Assembly: GCA_900547085.1 (NCBI GenBank)
Contig: URFI01000048.1
Location: forward strand, 1 to 12,336
Source: an uncultured Prevotella sp.
GTDB lineage: Bacteria; Bacteroidota; Bacteroidia; Bacteroidales; Bacteroidaceae
Direction: 5' to 3'
DNA length: 12,336 bases
The notes beneath the pieces were generated by a model, which ran no database searches, was not told the origin of the DNA, and saw nothing but the letters and a program-made list of their open reading frames with translations. Positions 1 through 7,287 of the stretch are shown here, piece by piece (the first letter of the stretch is position 1; every line of letters begins with the position of its first letter). The position numbers were made by a program, and so were the translations under genes.

Positions 1-1589
1 TGACTTGGGCTTACTATATATCCTGGCTTCACTCCACTCCAGTTAATACCATGAACAGAAAAGTCTTCAGAACCACTGTTCATATTCTGTATCATATAGG
101 TGAAATCAGCATTCAGCGTCAACTCTTTCGTTATATTAGCTTTTGCAAAAATATTCAAGCGAGTTAAGTCAATCGTTGTGCGACGATCAGATGCCTGCTT
201 CTGCATGGCAATCACACGATGATCCAAGCCATCTAATGTTCCTGAAGGGATAAAGAAAGAACCCCAACGCCACAAATATTGATAAGTACTTCCCCATGTG
301 TCAGGACGTTTGTACATCTTGCGCGTGAAATTGATGCGTGCACCTATCTGTAACCAATCAGTGACATTACTCGTAATATTAGCCGATGCGTTGTATTTGT
401 TCAACTTGTCAGGATGTATTTTCATCAATCCCTGTTTTTCATCATAGCCAAATGACAAATAATAATTGGTTTTACCAGACGAGCCTTGTACTGAGAGTAT
501 ATGGCTCTGTGAAGGTGCAGCATTGTTAAAAAAGATTTTCTTAACATCCCAATCGGCGTAATAATAAGGTGTTTTGCCCAACATCACATAATCGCCAACA
601 TTATCATCGTCTACATATTTCCGCAACTCTCCATAGCCTATTTTTCCGCTGTTCTGTGCTTTCCACTTTTCAGCGTAAGGTAGAAGTTTGTCAAAGTACA
701 TACCAAACAATTCTACCTCGTACTGACCTGCGTTCGCTTTGCCTTCTAAAGCCATTTTAAGCTGTGTCGGCACGTCGGGATAGTCAGGTAAATAGGTTGC
801 TTGATCCCAAGAGAAGTTGTTGTTATACGTCACCGTTGTGCGTTCTGCGGGATGTGCTCCCTTGGTTTGAATCAAGATAACACCGAAAGCAGCTCGTGTT
901 CCGTAGATAGAAGTGGATGCGGCATCTTTCAGCACTGAGATGCTCTCAATGTCCTGTGTGTTCAGGAATGAGATGTCATCCATAGGCACGCCATCCACGA
1001 CTATCAGCGGATTGCTCACTGCCTTGTTACTCAAGGTACCTACACCTCTAATACGCATAGATGCTTGCCCGTTAATACTACCATTCGATGAGGTAATGGT
1101 TAGTCCTGGCACTGCACCTTGCAGAGCTTTCGTTACGTCTTGCTGAGGGCGTCCTGCCATGGTTTTGCTCAAATCAACCGTCGAGACTGCACCTGTCAGG
1201 TTGGCTTTCTTCTGTGTACCATAACCCACAACAACTACTTCTGAAAGCTGTCCGGCATCTTCCTCAAGCGCTACCTGCATGTTGTCTTTTGCGCGAAGCG
1301 TTACCGTTTTGTACCCAACGTAAGAAATTTTAAGTTGAGTACCAGCATCTACAGAAAGTGTAAAACGACCGTTTGTGTCCGTAATGGCACCTGTGGTTTT
1401 ACCAACCACAACAATCGTGGCACCTACAATCGGCTCACCATGGGCATCGGTTACAACACCACGAACGGCTTGCTGTTGCATCATCACACCAGGCAAGTTC
1501 AAATCACTCGCTGATGCCAACATCGGTTGGGACACAAAAGCACTACCTGCGACCGTAAGTATCGCACATAGATAATTTTTTGTTTTCAT
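1..1589 (-). CDS. SusC-like TonB-dependent outer-membrane transporter, N-terminal part (runs off left edge)
   Basis: Outer-membrane, TonB-energised importer of glycans or oligosaccharides that normally works with a SusD lipoprotein. I translated 529 codons from the ATG at 1587-1589 to the window edge with no stop. Residues 1-28 look like a signal peptide. Residues about 42-113 form the carboxypeptidase-regulatory-like domain typical of SusC (RGVVTDAHGEPIVGATI). A TonB-box/linker region follows (SEVVVVGYGTQKKANLTGA, about 116-134), then the plug domain with RIRGVGT, NPLIVVDGVPMDD and SVLKDAASTSIYGTRAA (about 135-245), and the first barrel strands. Family members are about 1000 residues, so roughly half is visible. 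It follows a 719-bp noncoding region and has its own promoter-like box at 1737-1744, so it probably starts a separate locus, with SusD expected beyond position 1. The family is certain; the substrate cannot be told. Confidence 0.95.
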   Translation of the reverse strand, partial: MKTKNYLCAILTVAGSAFVSQPMLASASDLNLPGVMMQQQAVRGVVTDAHGEPIVGATIVVVGKTTGAITDTNGRFTLSVDAGTQLKISYVGYKTVTLRAKDNMQVALEEDAGQLSEVVVVGYGTQKKANLTGAVSTVDLSKTMAGRPQQDVTKALQGAVPGLTITSSNGSINGQASMRIRGVGTLSNKAVSNPLIVVDGVPMDDISFLNTQDIESISVLKDAASTSIYGTRAAFGVILIQTKGAHPAERTTVTYNNNFSWDQATYLPDYPDVPTQLKMALEGKANAGQYEVELFGMYFDKLLPYAEKWKAQNSGKIGYGELRKYVDDDNVGDYVMLGKTPYYYADWDVKKIFFNNAAPSQSHILSVQGSSGKTNYYLSFGYDEKQGLMKIHPDKLNKYNASANITSNVTDWLQIGARINFTRKMYKRPDTWGSTYQYLWRWGSFFIPSGTLDGLDHRVIAMQKQASDRRTTIDLTRLNIFAKANITKELTLNADFTYMIQNMNSGSEDFSVHGINWSGVKPGYIVSPS

Positions 1590-1664
1590 AGACCCAAAAT
1601 TTAAGTTAATAATAAATATTTCTACTTTGAATATTGTTCGCAGTAAGGGGGTAACACGTAGAAT

Positions 1665-1692
1665 AGGTTGTGAGGTGTATCTGGTTCAACCT
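1665..1692 (-). repeat. Inverted repeat in the SusC leader
   Basis: AGGTTG (1665-1670) and CAACCT (1687-1692) can form a 6-bp stem. The loop contains a competing GGTTCAACC mini-palindrome (1683-1691) and overlaps the TGAGGTGTATC element at 1671-1681. In the minus-strand transcript it would lie about 75-105 nt upstream of the SusC start codon and could fold into alternative structures. It could affect leader folding or be a protein-binding site; the evidence is structural only. Confidence 0.3.
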
Positions 1693-1724
1693 GTATCATA
1701 GCAATTACTTCCACAGCAAATGTA

Positions 1725-1734
1725 GTGATATCAC
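1725..1734. promoter_or_regulatory. Palindrome at the predicted SusC transcription start (possible operator)
   Basis: GTGATATCAC is a perfect 10-bp palindrome 2 bp downstream of the putative -7 box, overlapping the expected transcription start. It lies within a longer element (GATATCACCTCA on the plus strand, 1727-1738) that recurs inverted as TGAGGTGTATC at 1671-1681. A regulator-binding role is inferred only from symmetry and position. Confidence 0.3.
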
Positions 1735-1736
1735 CT

Positions 1737-1744
1737 CAAAAATA
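1737..1744 (-). promoter_or_regulatory. Bacteroidetes-type -7 promoter box for the SusC-like gene
   Basis: The minus strand reads TATTTTTG, an exact match to the TAnnTTTG -7 consensus of Bacteroidetes housekeeping promoters. I see no good TTTG -33 element 19-21 nt upstream, so the promoter may need an activator. A start site near 1730 would give a leader of about 140 nt before the SusC start codon. Confidence 0.45.
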
Positions 1745-1843
1745 CAAATTTTATTTAAATTAATTTACGTTCCTAATTCATAAATAATATTTAAACGCCA
1801 TTGAAGGGGCAAGTTTACGCACATTATCCTTCATCATTAGGTG

Positions 1844-1874
1844 CTGTTTTTGTCCAGATAAATGACAAAAACAG
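1844..1874. repeat. Perfect 11-bp inverted repeat with 9-nt loop upstream of SusC
   Basis: CTGTTTTTGTC (1844-1854) and GACAAAAACAG (1864-1874) are perfectly complementary around the loop CAGATAAAT. It lies 100 bp upstream of the predicted SusC -7 box. Neither strand has a T-tract after the stem, so it is not a canonical terminator. It is better read as a dyad-symmetric protein-binding site or a hairpin in an unrecognised transcript. Confidence 0.55.
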
Positions 1875-1993
1875 TGAACTTACAAATCGATGAAATAGAA
1901 AAAAACAATAGGCAAACATGCGACAATCATTCCCTACGAATGCAATGTAAATGGCCCATTTGAGCAATAGCATGGAGTAAAGATGGTTATCAA

Positions 1994-2067
1994 CATGCTT
2001 TTACCAGGAAAAACACATGGGTTAAGAGCCTTATAGCGTGATGTTAAGGCAGCTAAAAGCATGCTTT
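1994..2067. repeat. Inverted repeat and 12-bp palindrome with GCATGC core
   Basis: CATGCTTTTA (1994-2003) recurs inverted as TAAAAGCATG (2054-2063), 50 bp away. The right copy is inside the perfect 12-bp palindrome AAAGCATGCTTT (2056-2067). The arrangement resembles paired binding sites for a dimeric regulator upstream of the SusC gene, but nothing identifies the protein. Confidence 0.35.
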
Positions 2068-2137
2068 AAACGTGAAATCAAACAAACATGAGGTGCAGTA
2101 AAAACGCATAAACCCCGCAATTACCTGTCTATCAGAA

Positions 2138-2249
2138 GAGAACGTTTTTGCTCTATATTTTCATTATTTGAAAGATACGGAACGTTGCTAACAAATATGC
2201 GAAATATAAAGAGGTGTTTGTCAAGAAAAATATCAACACGAGAACGTTT
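2138..2249. repeat. Repeated GAGAACGTTT motif
   Basis: The 10-mer GAGAACGTTT occurs at 2138-2147 and again at 2240-2249, with a related GGAACGTT at 2179-2186 between them. AACGTT is itself palindromic. The second copy forms most of the loop of the hairpin at 2223-2264. These could be chance or direct-repeat regulator sites; confidence is low. Confidence 0.25.
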
Positions 2250-2264
2250 GGTGTGATTTTTCTT
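2223..2264 (-). terminator. AT-rich hairpin after the kinase gene, possible terminator
   Basis: AAGAAAAAT (2223-2231) and ATTTTTCTT (2256-2264) pair perfectly. Inner pairing of CAACAC with GTGTG extends the stem with small bulges around an 11-nt loop. On the minus strand the hairpin ends in a U-rich arm (AUUUUUCUU) about 45-85 nt after the kinase stop. The stem is AT-rich and no separate T-tract follows, so termination would be weak; it could serve either strand. Confidence 0.35.
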
Positions 2265-2308
2265 CGTAAACAAATAGATAGTCCAAGCAACATGATGCAT
2301 CAAGTTCC

Positions 2309-3157
2309 CTAGTCAGACAACAGATGCGTGGCGTGATATTTCATCAGTCCCTCAACCACATGATCGTTAATCATTTCAGGTTCGAAACCCGTCTCACGAC
2401 AAACTGCTCGCAACAAGGGCGCAAAGGTAACAGCTGTTTTTCCTGTAAAATACACGGGATATTGATGGTACGCATACTGGAACAAATTGCGCGTTAAGAA
2501 AAGTTTAAAATTATCAGTCACCAAATCTCGCACATATTCCATGTGCTGATAATCGGTCAAAAAGGTTGCTATCGAGGATAAATAATAATGTGGAAGCGGC
2601 TTATCATAAACAGTGCGCATCACTTCATGGGCTGTCGTTTGATGCTGAAAATAAAAAGATGAGATCAGGTCAGAAGGTGCCAACTCTTTCAATACATCCG
2701 AAAGAAAAGCGCGTCCAATAGACGACGCGCTACCTTCATCTCCCAGGATATAGCCGCCGGCACGCACATTTTTAACGATGTGAGCACCATCATAGAAGCA
2801 TGAGTTGGACCCCGTACCCAGAATACACACGATACCCGCCGAATCCATGCACATGGAACGGGTGGCACCCAGCAAGTCGCTCTCCACCGTGACCGGTGTC
2901 TTAAACTGTGCAACTAAGGACTGACCCACCATTTTCTTTCGATCCTCGCCATTACAGCCGGCCCCATAAAAATAGACGTGACCTAACTTTCGCTTGAAGT
3001 AGGTTTCGCCCAAACCCAACCGAATGCTTCTACTCATCTCTCTACGAGTTTGAAAATACGGATTCAGGCCTTCGGTTTTTTGCAAGTCAACCAACTCGTC
3101 TTGCTCAACAAAAGCCCATTCTGTTTGATCAGAACCGCTCACTGCTATCAAATTCAT
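2309..3157 (-). CDS. BadF/BadG-type N-acetylhexosamine (MurNAc/GlcNAc) kinase homologue with altered phosphate-1 motif
   Basis: ASKHA-fold protein of 282 residues, the size usual for Bacteroidetes BadF/BadG ATPases. Characterised relatives phosphorylate GlcNAc or MurNAc in the cytoplasm (human NAGK, clostridial and Tannerella MurK). Visible motifs are GLNPYFQT (about 30-37), YFYGAGC (62-68), SDLLGATR with the probable catalytic Asp94, ILGTGSNSCFYDG (112-124, phosphate-2 motif) and GGYILGDEGS (134-143). The ATG at 3157 is preferred over the TTG at 3193, which falls inside the promoter -7 box and would add 12 residues before the family's usual start. Oddly, the first phosphate motif reads AVSGSDQT where close relatives have, from memory, ADSGSTKT, so the metal/phosphate-binding Asp is Val6. 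The later GSVA-like motif reads GKTA. It may be impaired, specialised or non-catalytic. It is transcribed apart from the upstream operon. Confidence 0.85.
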   Translation of the reverse strand: MNLIAVSGSDQTEWAFVEQDELVDLQKTEGLNPYFQTRREMSRSIRLGLGETYFKRKLGHVYFYGAGCNGEDRKKMVGQSLVAQFKTPVTVESDLLGATRSMCMDSAGIVCILGTGSNSCFYDGAHIVKNVRAGGYILGDEGSASSIGRAFLSDVLKELAPSDLISSFYFQHQTTAHEVMRTVYDKPLPHYYLSSIATFLTDYQHMEYVRDLVTDNFKLFLTRNLFQYAYHQYPVYFTGKTAVTFAPLLRAVCRETGFEPEMINDHVVEGLMKYHATHLLSD

Positions 3158-3190
3158 CGTGCTTTTACTTAGTTTTGCTACATGAAACCG

Positions 3191-3198
3191 CAAAGTTA
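3191..3198 (-). promoter_or_regulatory. -7 promoter box for the kinase gene
   Basis: The minus strand reads TAACTTTG followed by CGG, a textbook Bacteroidetes -7 element (TAnnTTTG). A start site near 3185 gives a leader of about 28 nt to the ATG at 3157. It lies below the terminator at 3383-3425, as expected for an independent unit. A -33 TTTG at ideal spacing is not clear. Confidence 0.6.
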
Positions 3199-3382
3199 CA
3201 AAGATTTTTTCAATTTGCCCTCACCATCGCTCTCTTCATGAAAACGATGACAAGACTTTTCATTCTTTGCCGAGCAATACCCCTCGAACTGCTGTTATTC
3301 AGTAACAAACAAAGGCCTTGGAGGTAAAAGCGACCACACCACACAAAAGCAGCTAATGATAGATAGATACATAGAAGCCATG

Positions 3383-3425
3383 AAAAAAAATCTGCAGGCC
3401 ATATCCTTAGACATGCCTGCAGATT
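3383..3425 (-). terminator. Rho-independent terminator ending the SusD-to-amidase operon
   Basis: On the minus strand, AATCTGCAGGC (3425-3415) and GCCTGCAGATT (3399-3389) form a perfect 11-bp stem with a 15-nt loop, followed directly by a run of T residues down to 3383. This is a classic intrinsic terminator, about 95 nt after the amidase stop codon. It separates the operon from the kinase gene. Confidence 0.9.
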
Positions 3426-3520
3426 GTAATGCTTAAATAACTTTTGCCGATACCCGATTGCTCAATTGAACTTTTCAATGATTATCAACCGGCTGAAAGT
3501 ATTCTTTCTTTATTCAACGA

Positions 3521-6500
3521 TTATCGCTTAATGATTCGAACACCGTTGAAGTTGTTGACCTTGACAATATAGATGCCATTGGGCAGACGGCTCAAATCCA
3601 TGTCGGCATTGAAGCCTTCAGCAACCAATGAACCCGAAACACTGTAAACGCGTACAGACTTAATAGCCTCTGACGTTTCAATATGAATGCGTCCGGTTGT
3701 CGGATTCGGGGAGATTCTCAATTGAGGTGCAACTGCTACTTCGTTGATGCCTGTTGTTGCGTTGATAACAAGCGATTTCTTTGCCGGAACCGTAGTTACA
3801 TTCTCCTCGGTAGGTATAGAGAAAATCGATACGCCCTGATGACCAATCACCAAATTGCCAGCATAATCGAATGCCATTTGTTGGATGCCAGTACCTGTGA
3901 GTGAAGCCTTATACGAATATTTAGGGGTCAACGTAGGTACTCCGTCGTTCCATGTGATGTCAAAGAATTGGAGTACGTTTGTACCATCATTGATCACCAA
4001 CAATGAGTTTTCTTTATTGACGGCAAATCCCGCTTTTGCTGAACCATTCAACAGTGGTGCAAATTCCTGCGTACCTGAATTGAATACGATTTCACCATTA
4101 TGATTCACGTAAATCAAAGATGGTACACCCTTCGTGTTATTTCCGGCACTTCGGAACTGAGAAACCCAAACACCACCGTCGATTCCGCCAACAAGATTAC
4201 AGTTTCCATTAATCTCGTATCTGCCAACCTTGAAAATTTGACTTGGAGCTTTATCCCACGTTGATGCTATCGTACCATCTTCGTTACCGATATTATACAC
4301 TCCGACATCCTTTCCAAAGTCTTCCAAGGAAACGAACAGCTTCGTATCAGCTCCAGTTCCGTAGATACACAAACCTGGAGATGATGAACCGACATTAACT
4401 CCGTTATTGACAAACAGACCCTTGCTGTTGCGTTCGCCAACAAAGAATTGGGTGTATTCACCTTCAAGGTCGGCAGGATTCATCAAATATACGCCGGAAT
4501 GATCGTCACTCCAATCGGAGATATAAACAGTTCCCTTAGAGTCAACACCTAAACGATACTGTGAACCCCACTTGGCTTCTTTCCCTATATAAGGATTTTC
4601 ATTGATACGTGTCCAATCAGGATTGTATGCATACATACCAATAGAATATGCATTGACATAGAAGCGACCGAAATAATCGGATTCAGGGGAGTTGTCAACA
4701 GCCACAAATACAGTCTTTGGATATTGCATTGATGCATCATTCGGGGTTAAACGACTGATATTTGCTACCGCAGAACCTGTTAATCTTACAGCCCAATTAA
4801 GCTTTTGGCCCGATTGTCCTGGCAACTGATCGGCTGTTAGTGTGATGGTGTTGCTTCCTTGTTTAACATCAGGAATGTCAGCAGTTCCAACTTCCTCACC
4901 TGTTGCCGCATCTGTGAATACCAATTGTGCAGATTGTGCATCGTCGTTTGAAGTGAAAGTGAACTTATATGAGTTATCTGGCAGCTGTTCGCCCTTCAAA
5001 TCGTAAGCCATGATACGTTTAACGGCAGGCTGTTCGATGCCCTTGGTAGTAAATGTGGTGATCACATTGCCCACGATGAGATACAAATTGATGTCTTTTC
5101 CATCGACACTTGCTCCTGTACCCATATCGGTTGTTGCAGGAAGTGCTTCTGGTAAATCAGTATTTGTTTGAATGAGTTTGGCTTTATCGATGCCTTCAGT
5201 AATATCGTAGAGACGCAAGCCGCCAACTTTACCATCCTTAACAAATGGAGTTACCATCAAAGAATGATGTGCATACTTAAAGAAAGAAACACCAGTTGCG
5301 GCTTGTCCAACTAAATTATCTTGATCGGAAAGCTGACCAAGTACCTCACTATTGACGTTAACTGTTTTGGCAGGCTTGAACTCAACAGGCAAGAATTCGG
5401 TTCCATCAATGACATACTGATCGTCTGCCAACGGTGAAACCTGGAGAAGAACTTCTAATCCTGTAGCCAATTTGTTAACTGGACTTGGAGCTGTTGACTT
5501 AATGTCCTTTTCAGTAAACACCGTACTTGCAATCTGGTTGTCAACAATGTTCAGATCGATGAAACGCTTGATGTGTTTATCACCCCAGTAATTAGCGGCA
5601 GACATGAATACATGACAGTCGTTAGACGGACCGCTGACGGCCAGCGTTCGGCCAACAATGGCATTATAATAGTTGGCTGAGGATTTGGTGGATACCCATA
5701 CAGCGGGATCTGAATCAAAATCATCCCACTTATAAACGAAGATTTCTCCTCTGGTAGAGCCTTCTCTGACTTGGCCGTCATTAAACTGGCATTCCTCACT
5801 ATTTATACCAACGAGCTTTCCATCAGCTGTGAAAGCGATATCGCTCAAACGTGATTTGAACCCATCATTATCAGGTTCGGCAGCTGCAATACCATTGATG
5901 CTAAGTTTTTTAACAATCTCGTTTGTCTTGTTATTGATCAGACTGATTACTGGCTCACCATTGTTGTCTGAGAGGATAATCGTAGAATCACCTCTGACAA
6001 TAGCACGCTGCATTGTTCCAGTAATATCTTCAAAGGCTTTCGAAGAATTGGAGAACTCTATTTTTCCAGGAACACCTACATAACTCGGTAAATTAGGTTC
6101 GGGATAGTTCTCGTAAACAATTGCAGGTGGTACATAGCTTTCTGATTCAAGCAAAAGTTTGGCGTAAGACGTCTGATTAGCCTCAACTTTGATTGCTTTT
6201 TTATACTCTTCTGTCAGCTCTTTGTAACCATCTGCTTTTACAGAAAGTGTATAATCGCCAGGAGCAAGTCCTTCGAAAACAAAAACTCCGTTGTAATTAT
6301 TATCAACTTTGTAAGTTCCTACCTGATTTCCATCTTTCAAAAGGGTGACTTCTGCACCATTGAGTGGCAACCATTGATCGTTTGTATTTGGCGCATAGTT
6401 GAACAGTTGGTGAACAATTTTCTCGTGCATGTCTTTCACTGTTCCCATGATATAACCTGTTTTTTCAGGTGTGAGGTTAAAGTAATCACACACGCCTCGT

Positions 6501-7273
6501 GCTACGCGTATACCTTCTTGTCCACAATAGTCAGGATTGAGGGCACGGTGACGAGCTGGCTGGTAAGTATGGAAGTAACCTTCAAGCAAGAAACCGGGAA
6601 CGCCATGACGAAGTACGCCCAAATAGCCTTTTTTCCCTGTCACATCGCTAACCCAAGCTCCTCCATAGAATGTAGAGTCGCCTCGAATATTCATCTGGGT
6701 CTTGCTGTAATAGCTGTATATATCAATGTCGTTCACGAAATGCGGCTCCCAACATGCTTTGCACATATCATAACTTCCTGGTGACCAATCGTTCCCCTTT
6801 CCATCCTGTCCACGATAAAGGAATAAAGGATAGTTAGTAAGTGATCCGTCTGCTGCTGCGTTTGAGTGAATGGAGATAAACATATCCATATTATTTGCTT
6901 CAACTTCAGCACAGATTTCCGACAAATTACGATTGTATTTCTCCTCATCGGGTGCACCTTTCACATAAGGATAAGGACCATTAAGTGTTCTGGAATAAAG
7001 AATATTCTCGTGTTTCACGCCCATCTTTTCCAGCGTTTTACCCAACTTCAGGATTTTCCATAAGTTGGTGTTTGTCTCATAAAAACCAAGTGTGTCTGGA
7101 CGGCCTGTTTCTGGATTTGCCGGATACGGAATTGTTGCCATTGGCCTATCGTTAGGTCCCCAGCTGCCATGACCCGCATTCAAATAAATACGGACATCAT
7201 TGTCGACGTTTCTTGCTTGAAGGGCAACAGATGCAAAGAGCAATGATAACGTGAGCAAAATATATTTCTTCAT
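3521..7273 (-). CDS. Secreted multidomain N-acetylmuramoyl-L-alanine amidase with propeller-like regions and T9SS sorting domain
   Basis: Zinc amidase predicted to cut the MurNAc-L-Ala bond, stripping stem peptides from peptidoglycan. With the ATG at 7273 it has 1250 residues. Residues 1-20 are a signal peptide ending ALQA. The Amidase_3 domain (about 25-268) has all expected ligands: NAGHG (His35), YETNTNL (Glu66), SIHSNA (His136) and the catalytic-type Glu231 in FLLEGYF. A carboxypeptidase-regulatory-like beta-sandwich follows (about 273-376, GVFVFEGLAPGDYTLSV). About 790 residues of WD-like beta-repeat sequence come next, seemingly two propeller-like regions around an Ig-like segment. The last roughly 75 residues are a type A T9SS sorting domain (ISPNPTTGRIHIE, LPNGIYIVKV, ending IIKR), so export to the surface or medium by T9SS is expected. 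The ATG at 7273 is preferred over the TTG at 7291; it starts 14 nt after the previous stop. Typical amidases of this family are much shorter. Confidence 0.9.
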   Translation of the reverse strand: MKKYILLTLSLLFASVALQARNVDNDVRIYLNAGHGSWGPNDRPMATIPYPANPETGRPDTLGFYETNTNLWKILKLGKTLEKMGVKHENILYSRTLNGPYPYVKGAPDEEKYNRNLSEICAEVEANNMDMFISIHSNAAADGSLTNYPLFLYRGQDGKGNDWSPGSYDMCKACWEPHFVNDIDIYSYYSKTQMNIRGDSTFYGGAWVSDVTGKKGYLGVLRHGVPGFLLEGYFHTYQPARHRALNPDYCGQEGIRVARGVCDYFNLTPEKTGYIMGTVKDMHEKIVHQLFNYAPNTNDQWLPLNGAEVTLLKDGNQVGTYKVDNNYNGVFVFEGLAPGDYTLSVKADGYKELTEEYKKAIKVEANQTSYAKLLLESESYVPPAIVYENYPEPNLPSYVGVPGKIEFSNSSKAFEDITGTMQRAIVRGDSTIILSDNNGEPVISLINNKTNEIVKKLSINGIAAAEPDNDGFKSRLSDIAFTADGKLVGINSEECQFNDGQVREGSTRGEIFVYKWDDFDSDPAVWVSTKSSANYYNAIVGRTLAVSGPSNDCHVFMSAANYWGDKHIKRFIDLNIVDNQIASTVFTEKDIKSTAPSPVNKLATGLEVLLQVSPLADDQYVIDGTEFLPVEFKPAKTVNVNSEVLGQLSDQDNLVGQAATGVSFFKYAHHSLMVTPFVKDGKVGGLRLYDITEGIDKAKLIQTNTDLPEALPATTDMGTGASVDGKDINLYLIVGNVITTFTTKGIEQPAVKRIMAYDLKGEQLPDNSYKFTFTSNDDAQSAQLVFTDAATGEEVGTADIPDVKQGSNTITLTADQLPGQSGQKLNWAVRLTGSAVANISRLTPNDASMQYPKTVFVAVDNSPESDYFGRFYVNAYSIGMYAYNPDWTRINENPYIGKEAKWGSQYRLGVDSKGTVYISDWSDDHSGVYLMNPADLEGEYTQFFVGERNSKGLFVNNGVNVGSSSPGLCIYGTGADTKLFVSLEDFGKDVGVYNIGNEDGTIASTWDKAPSQIFKVGRYEINGNCNLVGGIDGGVWVSQFRSAGNNTKGVPSLIYVNHNGEIVFNSGTQEFAPLLNGSAKAGFAVNKENSLLVINDGTNVLQFFDITWNDGVPTLTPKYSYKASLTGTGIQQMAFDYAGNLVIGHQGVSIFSIPTEENVTTVPAKKSLVINATTGINEVAVAPQLRISPNPTTGRIHIETSEAIKSVRVYSVSGSLVAEGFNADMDLSRLPNGIYIVKVNNFNGVRIIKR

Positions 7274-7287
7274 AGCATTGTACTTTA

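Larger units (their letters stand above)
1590..2308. other. 719-bp noncoding region between SusC and the kinase
   Basis: I see no credible gene here. The longest ORF is a 60-codon minus-strand frame at 2121-2303 starting with TTG and lacking family features. The region is AT-rich and holds the SusC promoter-like box, at least four inverted repeats or palindromes, a GAACGTT-type repeat and an AT-rich hairpin after the kinase. It most likely combines the kinase 3' end with the control region and leader of the SusC gene. An undetected small or antisense RNA is possible but not shown. Confidence 0.6.

Noticed and set aside
913..1575. Plus-strand ORFs within the first 1.6 kb
   Set aside because: They are shadows of the SusC-like gene, which reads without a stop for 529 codons on the minus strand with clear plug-domain motifs.
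2121..2303. 60-codon minus-strand ORF just after the kinase
   Set aside because: It starts with TTG, overlaps the hairpin and repeat region, has unremarkable basic composition and no recognisable motif.
3158..3193. TTG start at 3193 extending the kinase by 12 residues
   Set aside because: The TTG is inside a consensus -7 promoter box and the family's N-terminus matches the ATG at 3157.
6374..6784. 136-codon plus-strand ORF
   Set aside because: It lies antisense to the conserved amidase catalytic domain, whose metal-ligand motifs show the minus strand is coding.
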